Shown: piece by piece, positions 16,792 to 25,235 of the stretch
Numbering within the stretch: position 1 is the stretch's first letter
How the letters are laid out: each line of letters opens with the position of its first letter
NCBI RefSeq assembly: GCF_022138605.1
Contig: NZ_JACBFS010000006.1
Location: forward strand, 186,001 to 250,000
Reading direction: 5' to 3'
Source: Xanthobacter sp. NM-25
GTDB lineage: Bacteria > Pseudomonadota > Alphaproteobacteria > Rhizobiales > Xanthobacteraceae
Length of the DNA stretch: 64,000 nucleotides
Made by a program: the position numbers and the translations under genes
Notes under the pieces: generated by a model
Database searches by the model: none
Told to the model about the DNA's origin: nothing
Seen by the model: only the letters and a program-made list of their open reading frames with translations

Positions 16792-17349
16792 TCACGGCCG
16801 TGCTGATGGGCTGCCGCGCCAGGGATCCTGCTCGAGCCGCCGGGCCATGGTCGACAGGATGCCGCGCAGCACCTCACTCGTGTCATGATCCAGATCGGCC
16901 AGGGCGAGGCGGTTGATGTCCATCACGTTCTGCACGGCGGCCTGCGTCAGGGCCGCACCGCGCGCGGTGAGATGGATGGTGGCCTGCCGTCCATCGGCCA
17001 CGCTGGGCCGGCGGGTGATCAGCCCGTCGCGCTCCATGCGTTTCAACGTGTTGGCCATGGTGGCCTGCTCGATGCGCACGGCCTCGCACAGGTCGCGCTG
17101 GCTGAGCCCATCCCGCGCCAGCAGCTCCAGCGCCACCGGATACTGGCCCGGCGCCATGCCGTCGGAACCATTGCGCGCCTTGAGGGACTGCGCCATGAGC
17201 CGGGCCACCAGACTGATGAGATAGCCCAGCGTCATGCCCTGCAGGGGATCAGCCTCGATCTCTTCGGCTTCTGCCCTGTCGCAGGGCGCGCTCACATGAT
17301 TCACAATGCCCGCCCCTATGCCGTCCGGCAACCACCGTGACGCGCGCAT
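16792..17349 (-). CDS. MarR-family transcriptional regulator
   Basis: The 185-aa protein has a winged-helix core at about residues 50-140 with QYPVALELLARDGLSQRDLCEAVRIEQATMANTLKRMERDGLITRRPSVADGRQATIHLTARGAAL, which includes the DGR wing motif of MarR proteins. MarR dimers usually repress catabolic or efflux genes and release on binding an aromatic ligand. It lies directly upstream of the ubiD operon on the same strand, and a strong palindrome occurs in the intervening 277 bases, so that operon is the likely target. A second MarR gene ends 28 bases upstream. Confidence 0.9.
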   Translation of the reverse strand: MRASRWLPDGIGAGIVNHVSAPCDRAEAEEIEADPLQGMTLGYLISLVARLMAQSLKARNGSDGMAPGQYPVALELLARDGLSQRDLCEAVRIEQATMANTLKRMERDGLITRRPSVADGRQATIHLTARGAALTQAAVQNVMDINRLALADLDHDTSEVLRGILSTMARRLEQDPWRGSPSARP

Positions 17350-17377
17350 CGCCCTGAGGCAAGAGGACCGCAGCCCC

Positions 17378-17914
17378 CTAACGGATCGGCGGAGGGGGCC
17401 GGCGCCGGCGGCTGGCCGCCGCGACGCGGAGGCCGCGCGCCGTACGTGGGGGAATTTCCATCATCTTGCGCAGCAGATGCACCAGGCGGGCGCGTTCACT
17501 GCGCGTCAGCGCGGTCAGGGTCTCCTCGGTGATCTCTTCCGCCACCGCCTGCGCCGCCTGGATCACCCGCCCCCCCTCCTCGGTCAGCGCCAACCACTGG
17601 CGGCGCCGGTCGTTGGGATCGTCGGTATGGGTGATGAAGCCTCGAGCGCGCATGCGCTCCACCACCCCGTTCACGGTCGCGGAATCGAGAGTCAGCAGCC
17701 GCACCAGGTCGCTCTGTGAGCAACGGCCCACCTCATGGAGCTTGGCGAGGGTGGCGAACTGGGTCTGCGTCAACCCCTCCACCATGTGGGCGGTGAAAAT
17801 GGCGGTGTGATACTGGACCGCAAGACGCAGAACGAAGCCGATCTGATCGTCGAGATGATAAGGCCCCTCCTCATCAGCAACCACGGGAGAGGGAGGCAAG
17901 GCCGGCACTGTCAT
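17378..17914 (-). CDS. MarR-family transcriptional regulator (second)
   Basis: I start the gene at the ATG of MTVPALPP, which has AAAGAG upstream; a longer in-frame start at 17971 is less likely. The 178-aa product contains the MarR core LTQTQFATLAKLHEVGRCSQSDLVRLLTLDSATVNGVVERMRARGFITHTDDPNDRRRQWLALTEEG, with the DRR wing. The C-terminus is Arg/Pro-rich (ASRRRRPPPP) and probably disordered. It differs clearly from the neighbouring MarR protein, so the pair is not a recent duplication. It closes the leftward gene series that begins with the hydrolase at 23436 and may control that divergon. Confidence 0.9.
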   Translation of the reverse strand: MTVPALPPSPVVADEEGPYHLDDQIGFVLRLAVQYHTAIFTAHMVEGLTQTQFATLAKLHEVGRCSQSDLVRLLTLDSATVNGVVERMRARGFITHTDDPNDRRRQWLALTEEGGRVIQAAQAVAEEITEETLTALTRSERARLVHLLRKMMEIPPRTARGLRVAAASRRRRPPPPIR

Positions 17915-18126
17915 CGAGCACAACTCTTTGGAAGGGACCGCGGCGAAGGCCACAACAGGCCAAAAAGCCAAGGCCCGAGGTTGTCAGGTCGGGGGCGTCA
18001 GATCCTGAGAGGGCCACGTCCCGTGGCAGCCCGGCGCTGAGGCAGCCAGATGCGGACGGTGCCAAATTCCGATGCTACCGGGTTCTGAGGCTGCCAGATT
18101 CTGAAGTGTCATGTGGCGGATTCGGA

Positions 18127-19353
18127 TTAGACGTGAGTGGGAATGTTATCAGGTTCACCTGCGCGGTACTGGTGCAAAGTGCGCAAATGCGCGGTGGCCG
18201 CGAACAGCCGGGCATCTGCGCCATGGGCCGCGATTGCCTGAATGCTGGCGCCGGGCATGCCCGATGCGGGCCAGACCAGTGCCGGGGCGCCGATGATGTT
18301 GGCGAAGCAGGTTCCTGCAAGCAGCACCGACAATACGGAGAGGCGCCGCACCTCCAGCTCCAGGTGCGTCGCTCCCCGGGCCGGCACCGGCACCAGCAGC
18401 GTGGGGGTCAGCAGCAGATCCACGCGGGCAAGGAGCCCGCCGTAGGTCGCACGCGCCGCATCGGCTGTGGCCCGCGCTGCCTCCACGTCCGCGACTTTCG
18501 GATCAAAACGCAGGGCCTCACGGGCGGCTTCTCCGAGCTGCGCCAGGGCGGGGCGCGGCAGGCGATCGTAGAGCGGGTGCGCCTCGGCCAGCACCAGAAT
18601 GCCGAAGGCCCGCACCAGCGGCCCCGCAGCTGGCGGCGTCCAGGGCTCCACCACGTGCCCGGCCGCGACGAGAGCGCCCGCCAGCTGCTGCAGCGGCGCC
18701 AGGCATCGCGGGTCCACATAAGACGGGAGGCCGGTGGCGACGGCGATCCGCAGGCGGCCCATCGGCGCGGATGCGGCAACCGCCGCGTCATCCAGCAGCA
18801 CGGCGGCGGCGCTGCGCAACTGGTCGAAGTCGCGCCCCATCAGCCCGACATGGTCGAGACGCGACGCCAGCGGCTCCACACCGTCCATCGGCACCCGGCC
18901 GAAACTGGGCTTGAAGCCCAGCAGGCCGGTGCAGGCGGCCGGAACGCGCACGCTGCCGCCGGTGTCGGTGCCAAGGGCGAGATCGGCGAACCCGGCCGCC
19001 ACCGCCGCCGCGGCACCGCCCGACGAGCCGCCAACCATCCGCCCCGGCCAGACCGGGTTGGTCACCTCCGGCGTGGTCATGCCGAAGCCGCCGGCGTCGG
19101 TGCGCGTCATGCCGACGAAGCCGGCGCCGGCGGTCAGCAGCCGGCGGACGGCGGAGGCGGTGACGCCGCCCCGCCGGTCCGCATAAAGCGGATGGCCGGC
19201 GGTGAACGGCTCCCCGCACACCGCAATATTGTCCTTCACGCACAGCCGCACCCCGGCCAGCGGGCCCGAGCCCCCAGCTGGAGCCGGCTTCAGGGACAGC
19301 ATGGCCCCGTAGGGATCAAGCGCAGATGTCATCTCAGACGCCATGGCGAACAT
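18127..19353 (-). CDS. Amidase (amidase-signature family)
   Basis: The 408-aa enzyme shows the Ser-cisSer-Lys triad region: Lys in LCVKDNIA (near residue 40), GGSSGGAAAA and GTDTGGSVRVPAACTG, where the Ser in GGSV is the nucleophile. It is shorter than GatA (about 480) and resembles amidases that hydrolyse small amides or carbamoyl groups. Possible substrates are an aromatic amide, a maleamate-like product or a formamide; sequence does not decide. It is downstream of the SDR gene in the leftward arm of the 18-24 kb cluster, with a 96-base gap. Its presence suggests the pathway handles a nitrogen-containing compound. Confidence 0.9.
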   Translation of the reverse strand: MFAMASEMTSALDPYGAMLSLKPAPAGGSGPLAGVRLCVKDNIAVCGEPFTAGHPLYADRRGGVTASAVRRLLTAGAGFVGMTRTDAGGFGMTTPEVTNPVWPGRMVGGSSGGAAAAVAAGFADLALGTDTGGSVRVPAACTGLLGFKPSFGRVPMDGVEPLASRLDHVGLMGRDFDQLRSAAAVLLDDAAVAASAPMGRLRIAVATGLPSYVDPRCLAPLQQLAGALVAAGHVVEPWTPPAAGPLVRAFGILVLAEAHPLYDRLPRPALAQLGEAAREALRFDPKVADVEAARATADAARATYGGLLARVDLLLTPTLLVPVPARGATHLELEVRRLSVLSVLLAGTCFANIIGAPALVWPASGMPGASIQAIAAHGADARLFAATAHLRTLHQYRAGEPDNIPTHV

Positions 19354-19449
19354 CCCGGCCGCGCACCATCCGCGCGGTGCGCCAAAGCAAAGGGGCGCGT
19401 GGCGGCCGCACGGCCACCACGCGCCAGGACAGGGACGGCGTAACGGGGA

Positions 19450-20259
19450 TCAACGATCGCGGGAGCGATCCATCAGGGCCTTATCCTGACCGCCGTCCAC
19501 CTCGATCATGGTGCCGTTGGCGAAGAAGGCACGCGGCGACGCGAGCATCACCACCAGATCCGCCACCTCCTCGGTCTCGGCGATGCGGCCGAGGGGGATG
19601 GAGGACGGCGCCAGCTTGTCGGCATCCTCCAGCGAGATGTTCATGTCTCGGGACATGGCCTTCACGAGCCCCGCCCAACGCTCGGTGCGCACCGGGCCCG
19701 GGTTCACCGCGGCGAGGCTGATGCCGTACTTGCCATACTGGCCGGCCAGCGACTTGGTGAGGTTCTGGCCCGCGGCATTGGCGGCGCCGGGGGCGATCTC
19801 CCAATAGGAGGGCTTCACACCGTCGTTGCCGATGAGGTTCACCACCCGGCCGCCGCCCTGCTTCACCATGATCGGCAGCGCATAGCGCAGGCAGCGCACA
19901 TAGCCCATGAACTTGAGCTGCAGGGCCTGCGCCCACTGCTCCTCGGTCAGGGTCTCGATGACGCCGCCCGGTGCGGAGCCGGCGTTGTTGACCATGATGT
20001 CGACGCGGCCGAGCGCCTCATGACCCTTGGTGACGAACGCCTTGGCGTCCTCGTCCTTGGTCAGGTCGGCGGGAATGGCCACCACCTTGCGGCCGGTGGC
20101 ATCGGCGATTTCCTTGGCGGTGGCTTCAAGCACATCCACGCGACGGCCACAGATGGCCACGTCGACCCCCTCGCGGGCGAGGCCGAAGGCGATCGCTTTG
20201 CCGATGCCTTCGCTGCCGCCGGTCACCAGGGCCGTCTTTCCTTCAAGCTGCAGGTCCAT
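19450..20259 (-). CDS. SDR-fold protein lacking the usual catalytic Tyr-Lys pair
   Basis: The 269-aa protein has a Rossmann fold with the cofactor motif TGGSEGIG (residues 13-20), DLTKDED and NNAG (91-94). Where SDR enzymes have Ser-x12-Tyr-x3-Lys, this one reads GNDGVKPSYWEIAPGAANAAGQ in outline: the Tyr aligns with Pro157, the Lys with Asn161, and the Ser with a Gly. The following LTKSLAGQYG and NPGPVRTERW are normal. It may therefore be a lyase, a hydrolase-like SDR or a binding protein rather than an oxidoreductase. It lies 21 bases after the acyl-CoA ligase gene in the same direction. Confidence 0.85.
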   Translation of the reverse strand: MDLQLEGKTALVTGGSEGIGKAIAFGLAREGVDVAICGRRVDVLEATAKEIADATGRKVVAIPADLTKDEDAKAFVTKGHEALGRVDIMVNNAGSAPGGVIETLTEEQWAQALQLKFMGYVRCLRYALPIMVKQGGGRVVNLIGNDGVKPSYWEIAPGAANAAGQNLTKSLAGQYGKYGISLAAVNPGPVRTERWAGLVKAMSRDMNISLEDADKLAPSSIPLGRIAETEEVADLVVMLASPRAFFANGTMIEVDGGQDKALMDRSRDR

Positions 20260-20280
20260 CTCGTCTCGTCTCCGGTTCGG

Positions 20281-21777
20281 TTAGGCGCGGTTGGTGAACA
20301 GGTCGGCATGGGCCGCGCGCAGGTCCGCTTTGAGGACCTTGCCCATGCGATTCCGGGGGATGTGGGAAACGGGAAGAATGCGCTTCGGCACCTTGTAGGC
20401 GGCGAGGGTGTGGCGCAGCGCGGCGATCAGGGCCGGTTCGTCCACCGGCGCGCCCTCCACCACCGCGACGACGCCTTCGCCGAAGTCGGGATGGGCGACG
20501 CCGAACACGGCGGATTCCCCGCCCGCCAGCAGCGCATCGAGCGCATCCTCGACTTCTTTGGGATAGACATTGAGACCGCCGGTGATGACGAGATCCTTGG
20601 AGCGGCCCAGAAGCCGCACGCAGCCGGTGGCGTCGATCTCGGCGATATCGCCGGTGATGAACCAGCCATCGGCCGTGAAGGCCTCGGCATTGGCGTCCGG
20701 CCGGTTCCAATAGCCGGAGAAAACGTTGTGGCCGCGGGTCTCGAGCCCACCCACGGCATCGTGGCCGGCGACGCGGCCATCCGCCTGGCGCACGCGGATC
20801 TCCACCCCCGGCAGGGCCCAGCCGACGAAGCCGGTGCGGCCTTTGGTGCCGGCGGGAATGGCGGTGACGATGGCGGTCTCAGTGGCGCCATAGCGCTCGA
20901 CGATGTGCACCCCGGTCTCGGCGGCGAAACGCTCGGCGATCTCCAGCGACAGGGGCGCCGAACCGCTCACCGCGAGGCGCAGGCTGCGCGCCGCCGCCTT
21001 CAGCCCCGGCTCCTTCAGCAGGCGCCCATAATGGGTGGGCACCCCCATGAACACCGTGGCCTCAGGCAGAGCGGCGAGCGCGGACGCCGCCTCGAACCGA
21101 TCGAGGAACAGGATGGAGCCGCCGGCCACCAGCAGGCTGTTCACCGCCGTGAGCAGGCCGTGGGCGTGATACATGGGCAGCACGTGCAGCAGCCGGTCGG
21201 CCGGCATCAGCGCCCACACCCTGGCCAGCGCTCGAGCGCTTTCGGCCAGGTTGCCATGGGTGATGCAGGCGCCCTTGGGCTTGCCCGTGGTGCCCGAGGT
21301 ATAGAGCAGTGCAGCAGTGTCATCAGCCGAGACAGGCGCCACCGCCGCGAGCGGCGCAGCTGCGGCGATGGCGGCCCCGAGGGTGCCGGACAGATCCGGC
21401 CCCAGGGTCTCGATCCGCACGCCGGGCAGCACCGACGCGACATGGGCTGCGGCCTTGGGGGCGCACACCATGAGCCGCGGCGCGGCGGCGCCCACCAGGC
21501 CGGCCACCTCGGCGTCCGTGTAAGCCGTGTTCAGCGGGTGCAGCACGGCACCGATCTGCAGGCAGCCGTGGGCCAGCAGCAGCACCTCCTCGCCCTTCTC
21601 CAGCTGGAACGACACCCGGTCGCCCCGGCCGACACCCAGGCGCAGCAGCGCTTCTGCGACCCGGCCGACGCGGGCACGCATCTCGGCGGTGCTGCGCTCG
21701 GGGCCGGCCTCGAAGCGATAGGCGCGGCTTGCCGGATCACGGCCCGCATAGAGCGCGTGGAGCAGGTTTGCGGTCAT
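20281..21777 (-). CDS. AMP-forming acyl-CoA synthetase
   Basis: The 498-aa enzyme belongs to the ANL superfamily. Visible motifs are A3 LLYTSGTTGKPKGACITH (near residues 173-190), A5 ERYGATETA, A7/A8 AFTADGWFITGDIAEID and GRSKDLVITGGLNVYPKEVE, and A10 PRNRMGKVLKADL with the catalytic Lys. The short length and GLNVYP motif resemble malonyl-CoA or related carboxylate ligases. I start at the ATG one base beyond the crotonase stop codon; a longer frame to 21900 would overlap that gene. It activates a carboxylic acid, presumably the pathway intermediate acted on by the crotonase. Confidence 0.92.
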   Translation of the reverse strand: MTANLLHALYAGRDPASRAYRFEAGPERSTAEMRARVGRVAEALLRLGVGRGDRVSFQLEKGEEVLLLAHGCLQIGAVLHPLNTAYTDAEVAGLVGAAAPRLMVCAPKAAAHVASVLPGVRIETLGPDLSGTLGAAIAAAAPLAAVAPVSADDTAALLYTSGTTGKPKGACITHGNLAESARALARVWALMPADRLLHVLPMYHAHGLLTAVNSLLVAGGSILFLDRFEAASALAALPEATVFMGVPTHYGRLLKEPGLKAAARSLRLAVSGSAPLSLEIAERFAAETGVHIVERYGATETAIVTAIPAGTKGRTGFVGWALPGVEIRVRQADGRVAGHDAVGGLETRGHNVFSGYWNRPDANAEAFTADGWFITGDIAEIDATGCVRLLGRSKDLVITGGLNVYPKEVEDALDALLAGGESAVFGVAHPDFGEGVVAVVEGAPVDEPALIAALRHTLAAYKVPKRILPVSHIPRNRMGKVLKADLRAAHADLFTNRA

Positions 21778-21778
21778 G

Positions 21779-22576
21779 TCATGACCCCCTGAAGACCGGC
21801 GCGCGCTTCTCGGCGAAAGCGGCGCGCCCTTCGCGATAATCGGCGCTGGCATCGGCCCGGGCGCCCGCCGCCACGGCAGCCTCCCGGCTCGTGGCGTCAT
21901 CCCCGGCCAGGGCCCGCAGCGCTTCCTTGGCGGCGCGGATGGTCAAGGGCGCGTTGGAGGCGATCCGCGCGCACAGGGCGCGCGCGTCCACCTCCGCTGT
22001 CTCCGCCGGCACCAGCTGATGCACGGCGCCGCTGCCAAGGGCGGCGGCCGCCGGCACCGGATTGGCGGTGAACAGCAGCGCGGCGGTGGCGGCAGGACCG
22101 AACACCCGGCGAAATCGCTCGATACCTCGCATGTCGTAACCGAGCCCGAGCCGGGCCGCCGGGACGCAGAACACCGTTTCTGCCGTGGCGAGGCGCAGGT
22201 CGCAGCTCGCCGCCAGCGAGGCGCCGGCGCCGTAGCACGGGCCCTCCAGCAGGCACAGCACCGGCTGGGGAATGGCCTCTACCTTGCGGCAGGTCTCCTC
22301 CACCAGGTCATCGTAGCTCGCCGCATTGCCGGCGCCGGAACGGGCGCTGGCGAAATCGGAGATGTCAGCGCCGGCGGAGAAGAAACCCGGCGCGCTCGTC
22401 AGCAGCACCACCCGCACGGCCGGATCCGCCTCCACCTGATCGGCAAAGGCCGCGATCTCCGCCCACATGGTGGCGGAGATGGCGTTGCGCCGCTTCGGAT
22501 TGCTCAGCCGCAGCACCGCCAGGTGCTGCTCTGGCTCCCGGGCAATGGCGACGTGGGGGGTGACGTGCGGGCTCAT
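21779..22576 (-). CDS. Enoyl-CoA hydratase/isomerase (crotonase) family protein
   Basis: The 265-aa protein has crotonase oxyanion-hole elements: FFSAGADISDF and LLEGPCYGAGASLAASCDLRLATAETVF. The family hydrates, isomerises or cleaves C-C bonds of acyl-CoA thioesters. The usual glutamates after the second oxyanion hole are not obvious (the segment reads VPAARLGLGYDMRG), so the exact reaction is open; ring-cleaving or dehalogenating homologues also vary there. Its start overlaps the end of the hydrolase gene by four bases and the ligase gene follows one base after its stop, showing tight co-translation. Confidence 0.9.
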   Translation of the reverse strand: MSPHVTPHVAIAREPEQHLAVLRLSNPKRRNAISATMWAEIAAFADQVEADPAVRVVLLTSAPGFFSAGADISDFASARSGAGNAASYDDLVEETCRKVEAIPQPVLCLLEGPCYGAGASLAASCDLRLATAETVFCVPAARLGLGYDMRGIERFRRVFGPAATAALLFTANPVPAAAALGSGAVHQLVPAETAEVDARALCARIASNAPLTIRAAKEALRALAGDDATSREAAVAAGARADASADYREGRAAFAEKRAPVFRGS

Positions 22577-23436
22577 GCGCAGGCCTGCGCCAAGCGGCGA
22601 TGGGACATCCAGGTGCCCCCTTCGCTGGCCGCGAACAGCTCCGCCAGCGCCGCATTCACCGCCGCCGGCTCCTCGCTGGTGATGGTGTGTCCGGCGCGCG
22701 GCACCACCAGCAGGCCGGCGGTGGGCACGGTGCGCTTCAGGAACAGGCTGCCGTCAAGGCAGGGAAAGTCTTCGTCGCCCACCACCACCAGCAATGGCGG
22801 CTGGAAGGCTTCGAGCTCCGCCTTGAGATCCCAAAGCGTGGGCCGCTTCAGCTGCAGGTTGAGCATGGTGAGAGCCGAGCCAACCCCGGAATGCTCGGCC
22901 AGCATGGCTTCGAACTCGGCGAAGCCGCGCGGATCCTTGGCCTCGAAGGTGAGCCGCATGGGAGCGCGGGCGTATTTGGCCGCCGCGACCGCAATCGGCT
23001 CGTTCTCGAACATGGCGGCGATGTCCTCGCACGCCTTCACCGAGGCATCCCGCTCCGCCGGGGACGAGCCCCAGCCGCAACCCAGCGCCGCCACCGACAG
23101 GCAGCGATCCGGGTGATGCAGCCCCACATGCAGGGCGCTGTAGGCCCCCATGGAGTGGCCCACCACATGGGCCTTCTCGATGCCGAGACCATCCATCACC
23201 GCCAGGATGTCGCGGCGGGCGACGTCCTGCCCGTAGGCATCGGGATCGGTCGGCACATCGGACGGCAGATAGCCCCGCGCCGCAAAGCTCACGCAGCGGT
23301 GGGAGCGGGAAAAGAAGCGCATCTGCGGTTCCCAGGACCGATGATCCCCGGCGAATTCATGCACGAACACGATAGGCGTGCCCGCCCCCGCCTCTTCCAC
23401 ATGGAGCGCAATGCCATCCGAGGTGCGAACACTCAT
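22573..23436 (-). CDS. Alpha/beta hydrolase
   Basis: The 287-aa enzyme has the nucleophile elbow GHSMG (Ser95), an acid candidate in VVGDEDFP and the base in RAGHTITSEEP near the C-terminus. The oxyanion segment FVHEFAGDHRSW follows the first strand. I start it at MSVRTSDG because AAGGAGGCGGGA sits immediately upstream; a longer frame begins at 23490 inside the presumed operator. It is the first gene of the leftward arm. Enol-lactone or C-C bond (meta-cleavage product) hydrolases belong to this group, but the substrate is not determined. Confidence 0.92.
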   Translation of the reverse strand: MSVRTSDGIALHVEEAGAGTPIVFVHEFAGDHRSWEPQMRFFSRSHRCVSFAARGYLPSDVPTDPDAYGQDVARRDILAVMDGLGIEKAHVVGHSMGAYSALHVGLHHPDRCLSVAALGCGWGSSPAERDASVKACEDIAAMFENEPIAVAAAKYARAPMRLTFEAKDPRGFAEFEAMLAEHSGVGSALTMLNLQLKRPTLWDLKAELEAFQPPLLVVVGDEDFPCLDGSLFLKRTVPTAGLLVVPRAGHTITSEEPAAVNAALAELFAASEGGTWMSHRRLAQACA

Positions 23437-23476
23437 TCCCGCCTCCTTCATTCCGGCATCGACGCTAGATATTTTA

Positions 23477-23494
23477 TCACTTGCGTACAAGTGA
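23477..23494. promoter_or_regulatory. Inverted repeat, candidate MarR-type operator
   Basis: Perfect 7-bp arms TCACTTG and CAAGTGA flank four bases. The repeat lies 41 bases upstream of the hydrolase start codon, where a repressor would block transcription of the leftward operon. The closest regulator genes are the two MarR genes at the end of the cluster. Confidence 0.5.
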
Positions 23495-23726
23495 TTTTTG
23501 AGCGCACCGAAGACCTTCGCGAGGCCCCGCCCAAACAGCAGGCAGTGCGAAGTCCGCGATTTCCGCGGCGCACCGGAAAGTCGCTATTATCTTATTATAT
23601 ATACGTGAAATATTGGCGCATCGCACAATCGGCGTAAGCACTTGCGAAATGGGCAGACGCATGAAGTTCAGGCATATCTATGCATTCATTTTCGGCATCT
23701 TTTGCGATTGAAGGCGAAGCATCATT

Positions 23727-23740
23727 TTGCTAGCGTGCAA
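23727..23740. promoter_or_regulatory. Second TTGC-N6-GCAA half-palindrome
   Basis: TTGC and GCAA are six bases apart, and the bases following the right half (GCAAGTCAT) resemble the half site GCAAGTGAT read on the minus strand of the inverted repeat at 23477-23494. It lies 120 bases upstream of the chosen start of the rightward operon. Evidence is sequence similarity only. Confidence 0.35.
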
Positions 23741-23859
23741 GTCATTACGCCGAAGATTGGCGTGCCATGACGGGCCGCCGCCCCGCCCCGGCGGACACCC
23801 CCGGTGACCGCAAGCGGTCACGTTGGGCGCCCTCGCAGGTTCGTGCCGGGAGAAGTTGC

Positions 23860-24741
23860 GTGAAGCTTCCGCCGCTCCAATACGTCCGCGCCTCGAGCGT
23901 CAGCGAAGCCGTCGACCTGCTGGTTCAAGGCGCGGGCGACGCGCGCATCCTCGCCGGCGGACAGAGCCTCATTCCGGTGCTGGCGTTCCGCCTCGCCGCC
24001 CCCGCTGTGCTGGTGGATATCGGCGGCATCGCGGACCTGAAGCGCATCGACATCACCGACGAGACGGTGACGTTGGGGGCCCTGGTGCGCTGGGTGGATA
24101 TCGAGCGCAGCACCGCCCTCAAGGCCCATATGCCGCTGCTGCCGGCGGTGATGGCCCATGTGGCCCACTACCAGATCCGCAATCGCGGCACCGTAGGGGG
24201 CAGCCTCGCCCATTGCGATCCGGCCGCCGAGATGCCGGGCCTCGCGGTCACGTGCGACGGCACCATCATCCTCGAAGGCGCCTCGGGCCGTCGGGAGGCG
24301 CCCGCAGTTGAGGTGCTCACCGGGGCCCTCGCCGCCGAGATCGCAGAGGATGAGATGATCGTCGCCCTGCGCTTCCCCCGCTGGCGCCCGGAGCGCCGCT
24401 GGGGCTTCGCCGAGTTTGCCCGCCGCCAGGGCGATTTCGCCATGGCCGGCATCGTCGCCCATTTCGACCAGGACGCAGACGGCGTGGCCCGCGACGTGCA
24501 CATCGGCGTCATTGGTGCCACCGATCGGCCGACCCGCCTTCCCGGTGCGGAAGCCGCGCTCGAAGGGCGGATCCCGGACGCGATGACCATCCGCGACGCC
24601 TGCCGCGCCGTGCAGGACGAAGTGGAGCCACCGGAAGATATTCACGCCAGCGCCGCCTATCGCCGCGCCCTCGCCGGGGTGATGGCGAACCAGGCGCTGC
24701 GCCAGGCCGCCGGCCTGCCCGCCGCGGCCAACGGACAGTGA
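23860..24741 (+). CDS. FAD-binding subunit of a molybdenum hydroxylase (CoxM type)
   Basis: I choose the GTG start because GGGAGAAG lies just upstream and the resulting N-terminus, KLPPLQYVRASSVSEAVDLL, matches how CoxM-type proteins begin; a 31-residue longer frame from an ATG at 23767 is improbable. The 293-aa protein shows FAD-binding motifs AGGQSLIPVLAFR and IRNRGTVGGSLAHCDPAAE, typical of the medium subunit in the xanthine oxidase family, which passes electrons between the iron-sulfur subunit and the final acceptor. It is the first of three subunit genes. Confidence 0.92.
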   Translation: MKLPPLQYVRASSVSEAVDLLVQGAGDARILAGGQSLIPVLAFRLAAPAVLVDIGGIADLKRIDITDETVTLGALVRWVDIERSTALKAHMPLLPAVMAHVAHYQIRNRGTVGGSLAHCDPAAEMPGLAVTCDGTIILEGASGRREAPAVEVLTGALAAEIAEDEMIVALRFPRWRPERRWGFAEFARRQGDFAMAGIVAHFDQDADGVARDVHIGVIGATDRPTRLPGAEAALEGRIPDAMTIRDACRAVQDEVEPPEDIHASAAYRRALAGVMANQALRQAAGLPAAANGQ

Positions 24742-24743
24742 CC

Positions 24744-25235
24744 ATGGACGAGATCGACATCACCCTCACCGTCAATGGCACGGCGCACATCCTTTCGGTG
24801 TCGCCCCGCACCACGCTCGCGGACGCGCTGCGCCAAGGCCTGGGGCTCACCGGCACGCATGTGGGCTGCGAGCACGGCGTATGCGGCGCCTGCACCGTGA
24901 TTGTCGACGGTGCCGCCATGCGCTCCTGCCTGATGCTGGCGGCCCAGGCGGAGCGCCACGCCATCACCACCGTGGAAGGGCTCGGCAGGCCCGAGGCCCT
25001 CGGCCCACTCCAGGCGGCGTTCCGCAAGCATCACGCCTTGCAGTGCGGCTTCTGCACCCCCGGCTTCCTCACCACCCTCCACGCTCTTCTGACCGAGGAG
25101 CCGGACGCCGACGCCGAGCGCATCCGCGAGGTGGTCTCCGGCAATCTGTGCCGCTGCACCGGCTATGTGGCCATTATCGAGGCCGCCCTCGAAGCCCGCG
25201 CGGCCTATGGCCACCAGGAGGCTGAGGCATGCTGA
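24744..25235 (+). CDS. [2Fe-2S] subunit of a molybdenum hydroxylase (CoxS type)
   Basis: The 163-aa protein has both cluster domains: plant-type cluster ligands C42, C47, C50 and C62, and the second cluster in CGFC (C101, C104) plus CRC (C136, C138). It carries electrons from the molybdenum centre to the FAD subunit in the cytoplasm. An upstream GTG at 24738 would overlap the stop of the preceding gene; I prefer the ATG. It overlaps the large-subunit gene by seven bases. Confidence 0.93.
   Translation: MDEIDITLTVNGTAHILSVSPRTTLADALRQGLGLTGTHVGCEHGVCGACTVIVDGAAMRSCLMLAAQAERHAITTVEGLGRPEALGPLQAAFRKHHALQCGFCTPGFLTTLHALLTEEPDADAERIREVVSGNLCRCTGYVAIIEAALEARAAYGHQEAEAC

Larger units (their letters stand above)
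23437..23859. promoter_or_regulatory. Divergent control region of the molybdenum-hydroxylase cluster
   Basis: This 423-base region separates the hydrolase operon (leftward) from the hydroxylase operon (rightward) and is clearly AT-richer than its surroundings between about 23465 and 23760. It contains a 7-4-7 inverted repeat, TCACTTG-CGTA-CAAGTGA (23477-23494), a second occurrence of CACTTGCG (near 23638), and TTGC-N6-GCAA (23727-23740). An ATG frame at 23767 reads into the first rightward gene but lacks a clear ribosome site. Confidence 0.6.

Noticed and set aside
23767..23859. ATG start for the CoxM-type subunit 31 codons upstream.
   Set aside because: The added residues are charged and unlike CoxM N-termini; the GTG at 23860 has GGGAGAAG and a typical N-terminus.
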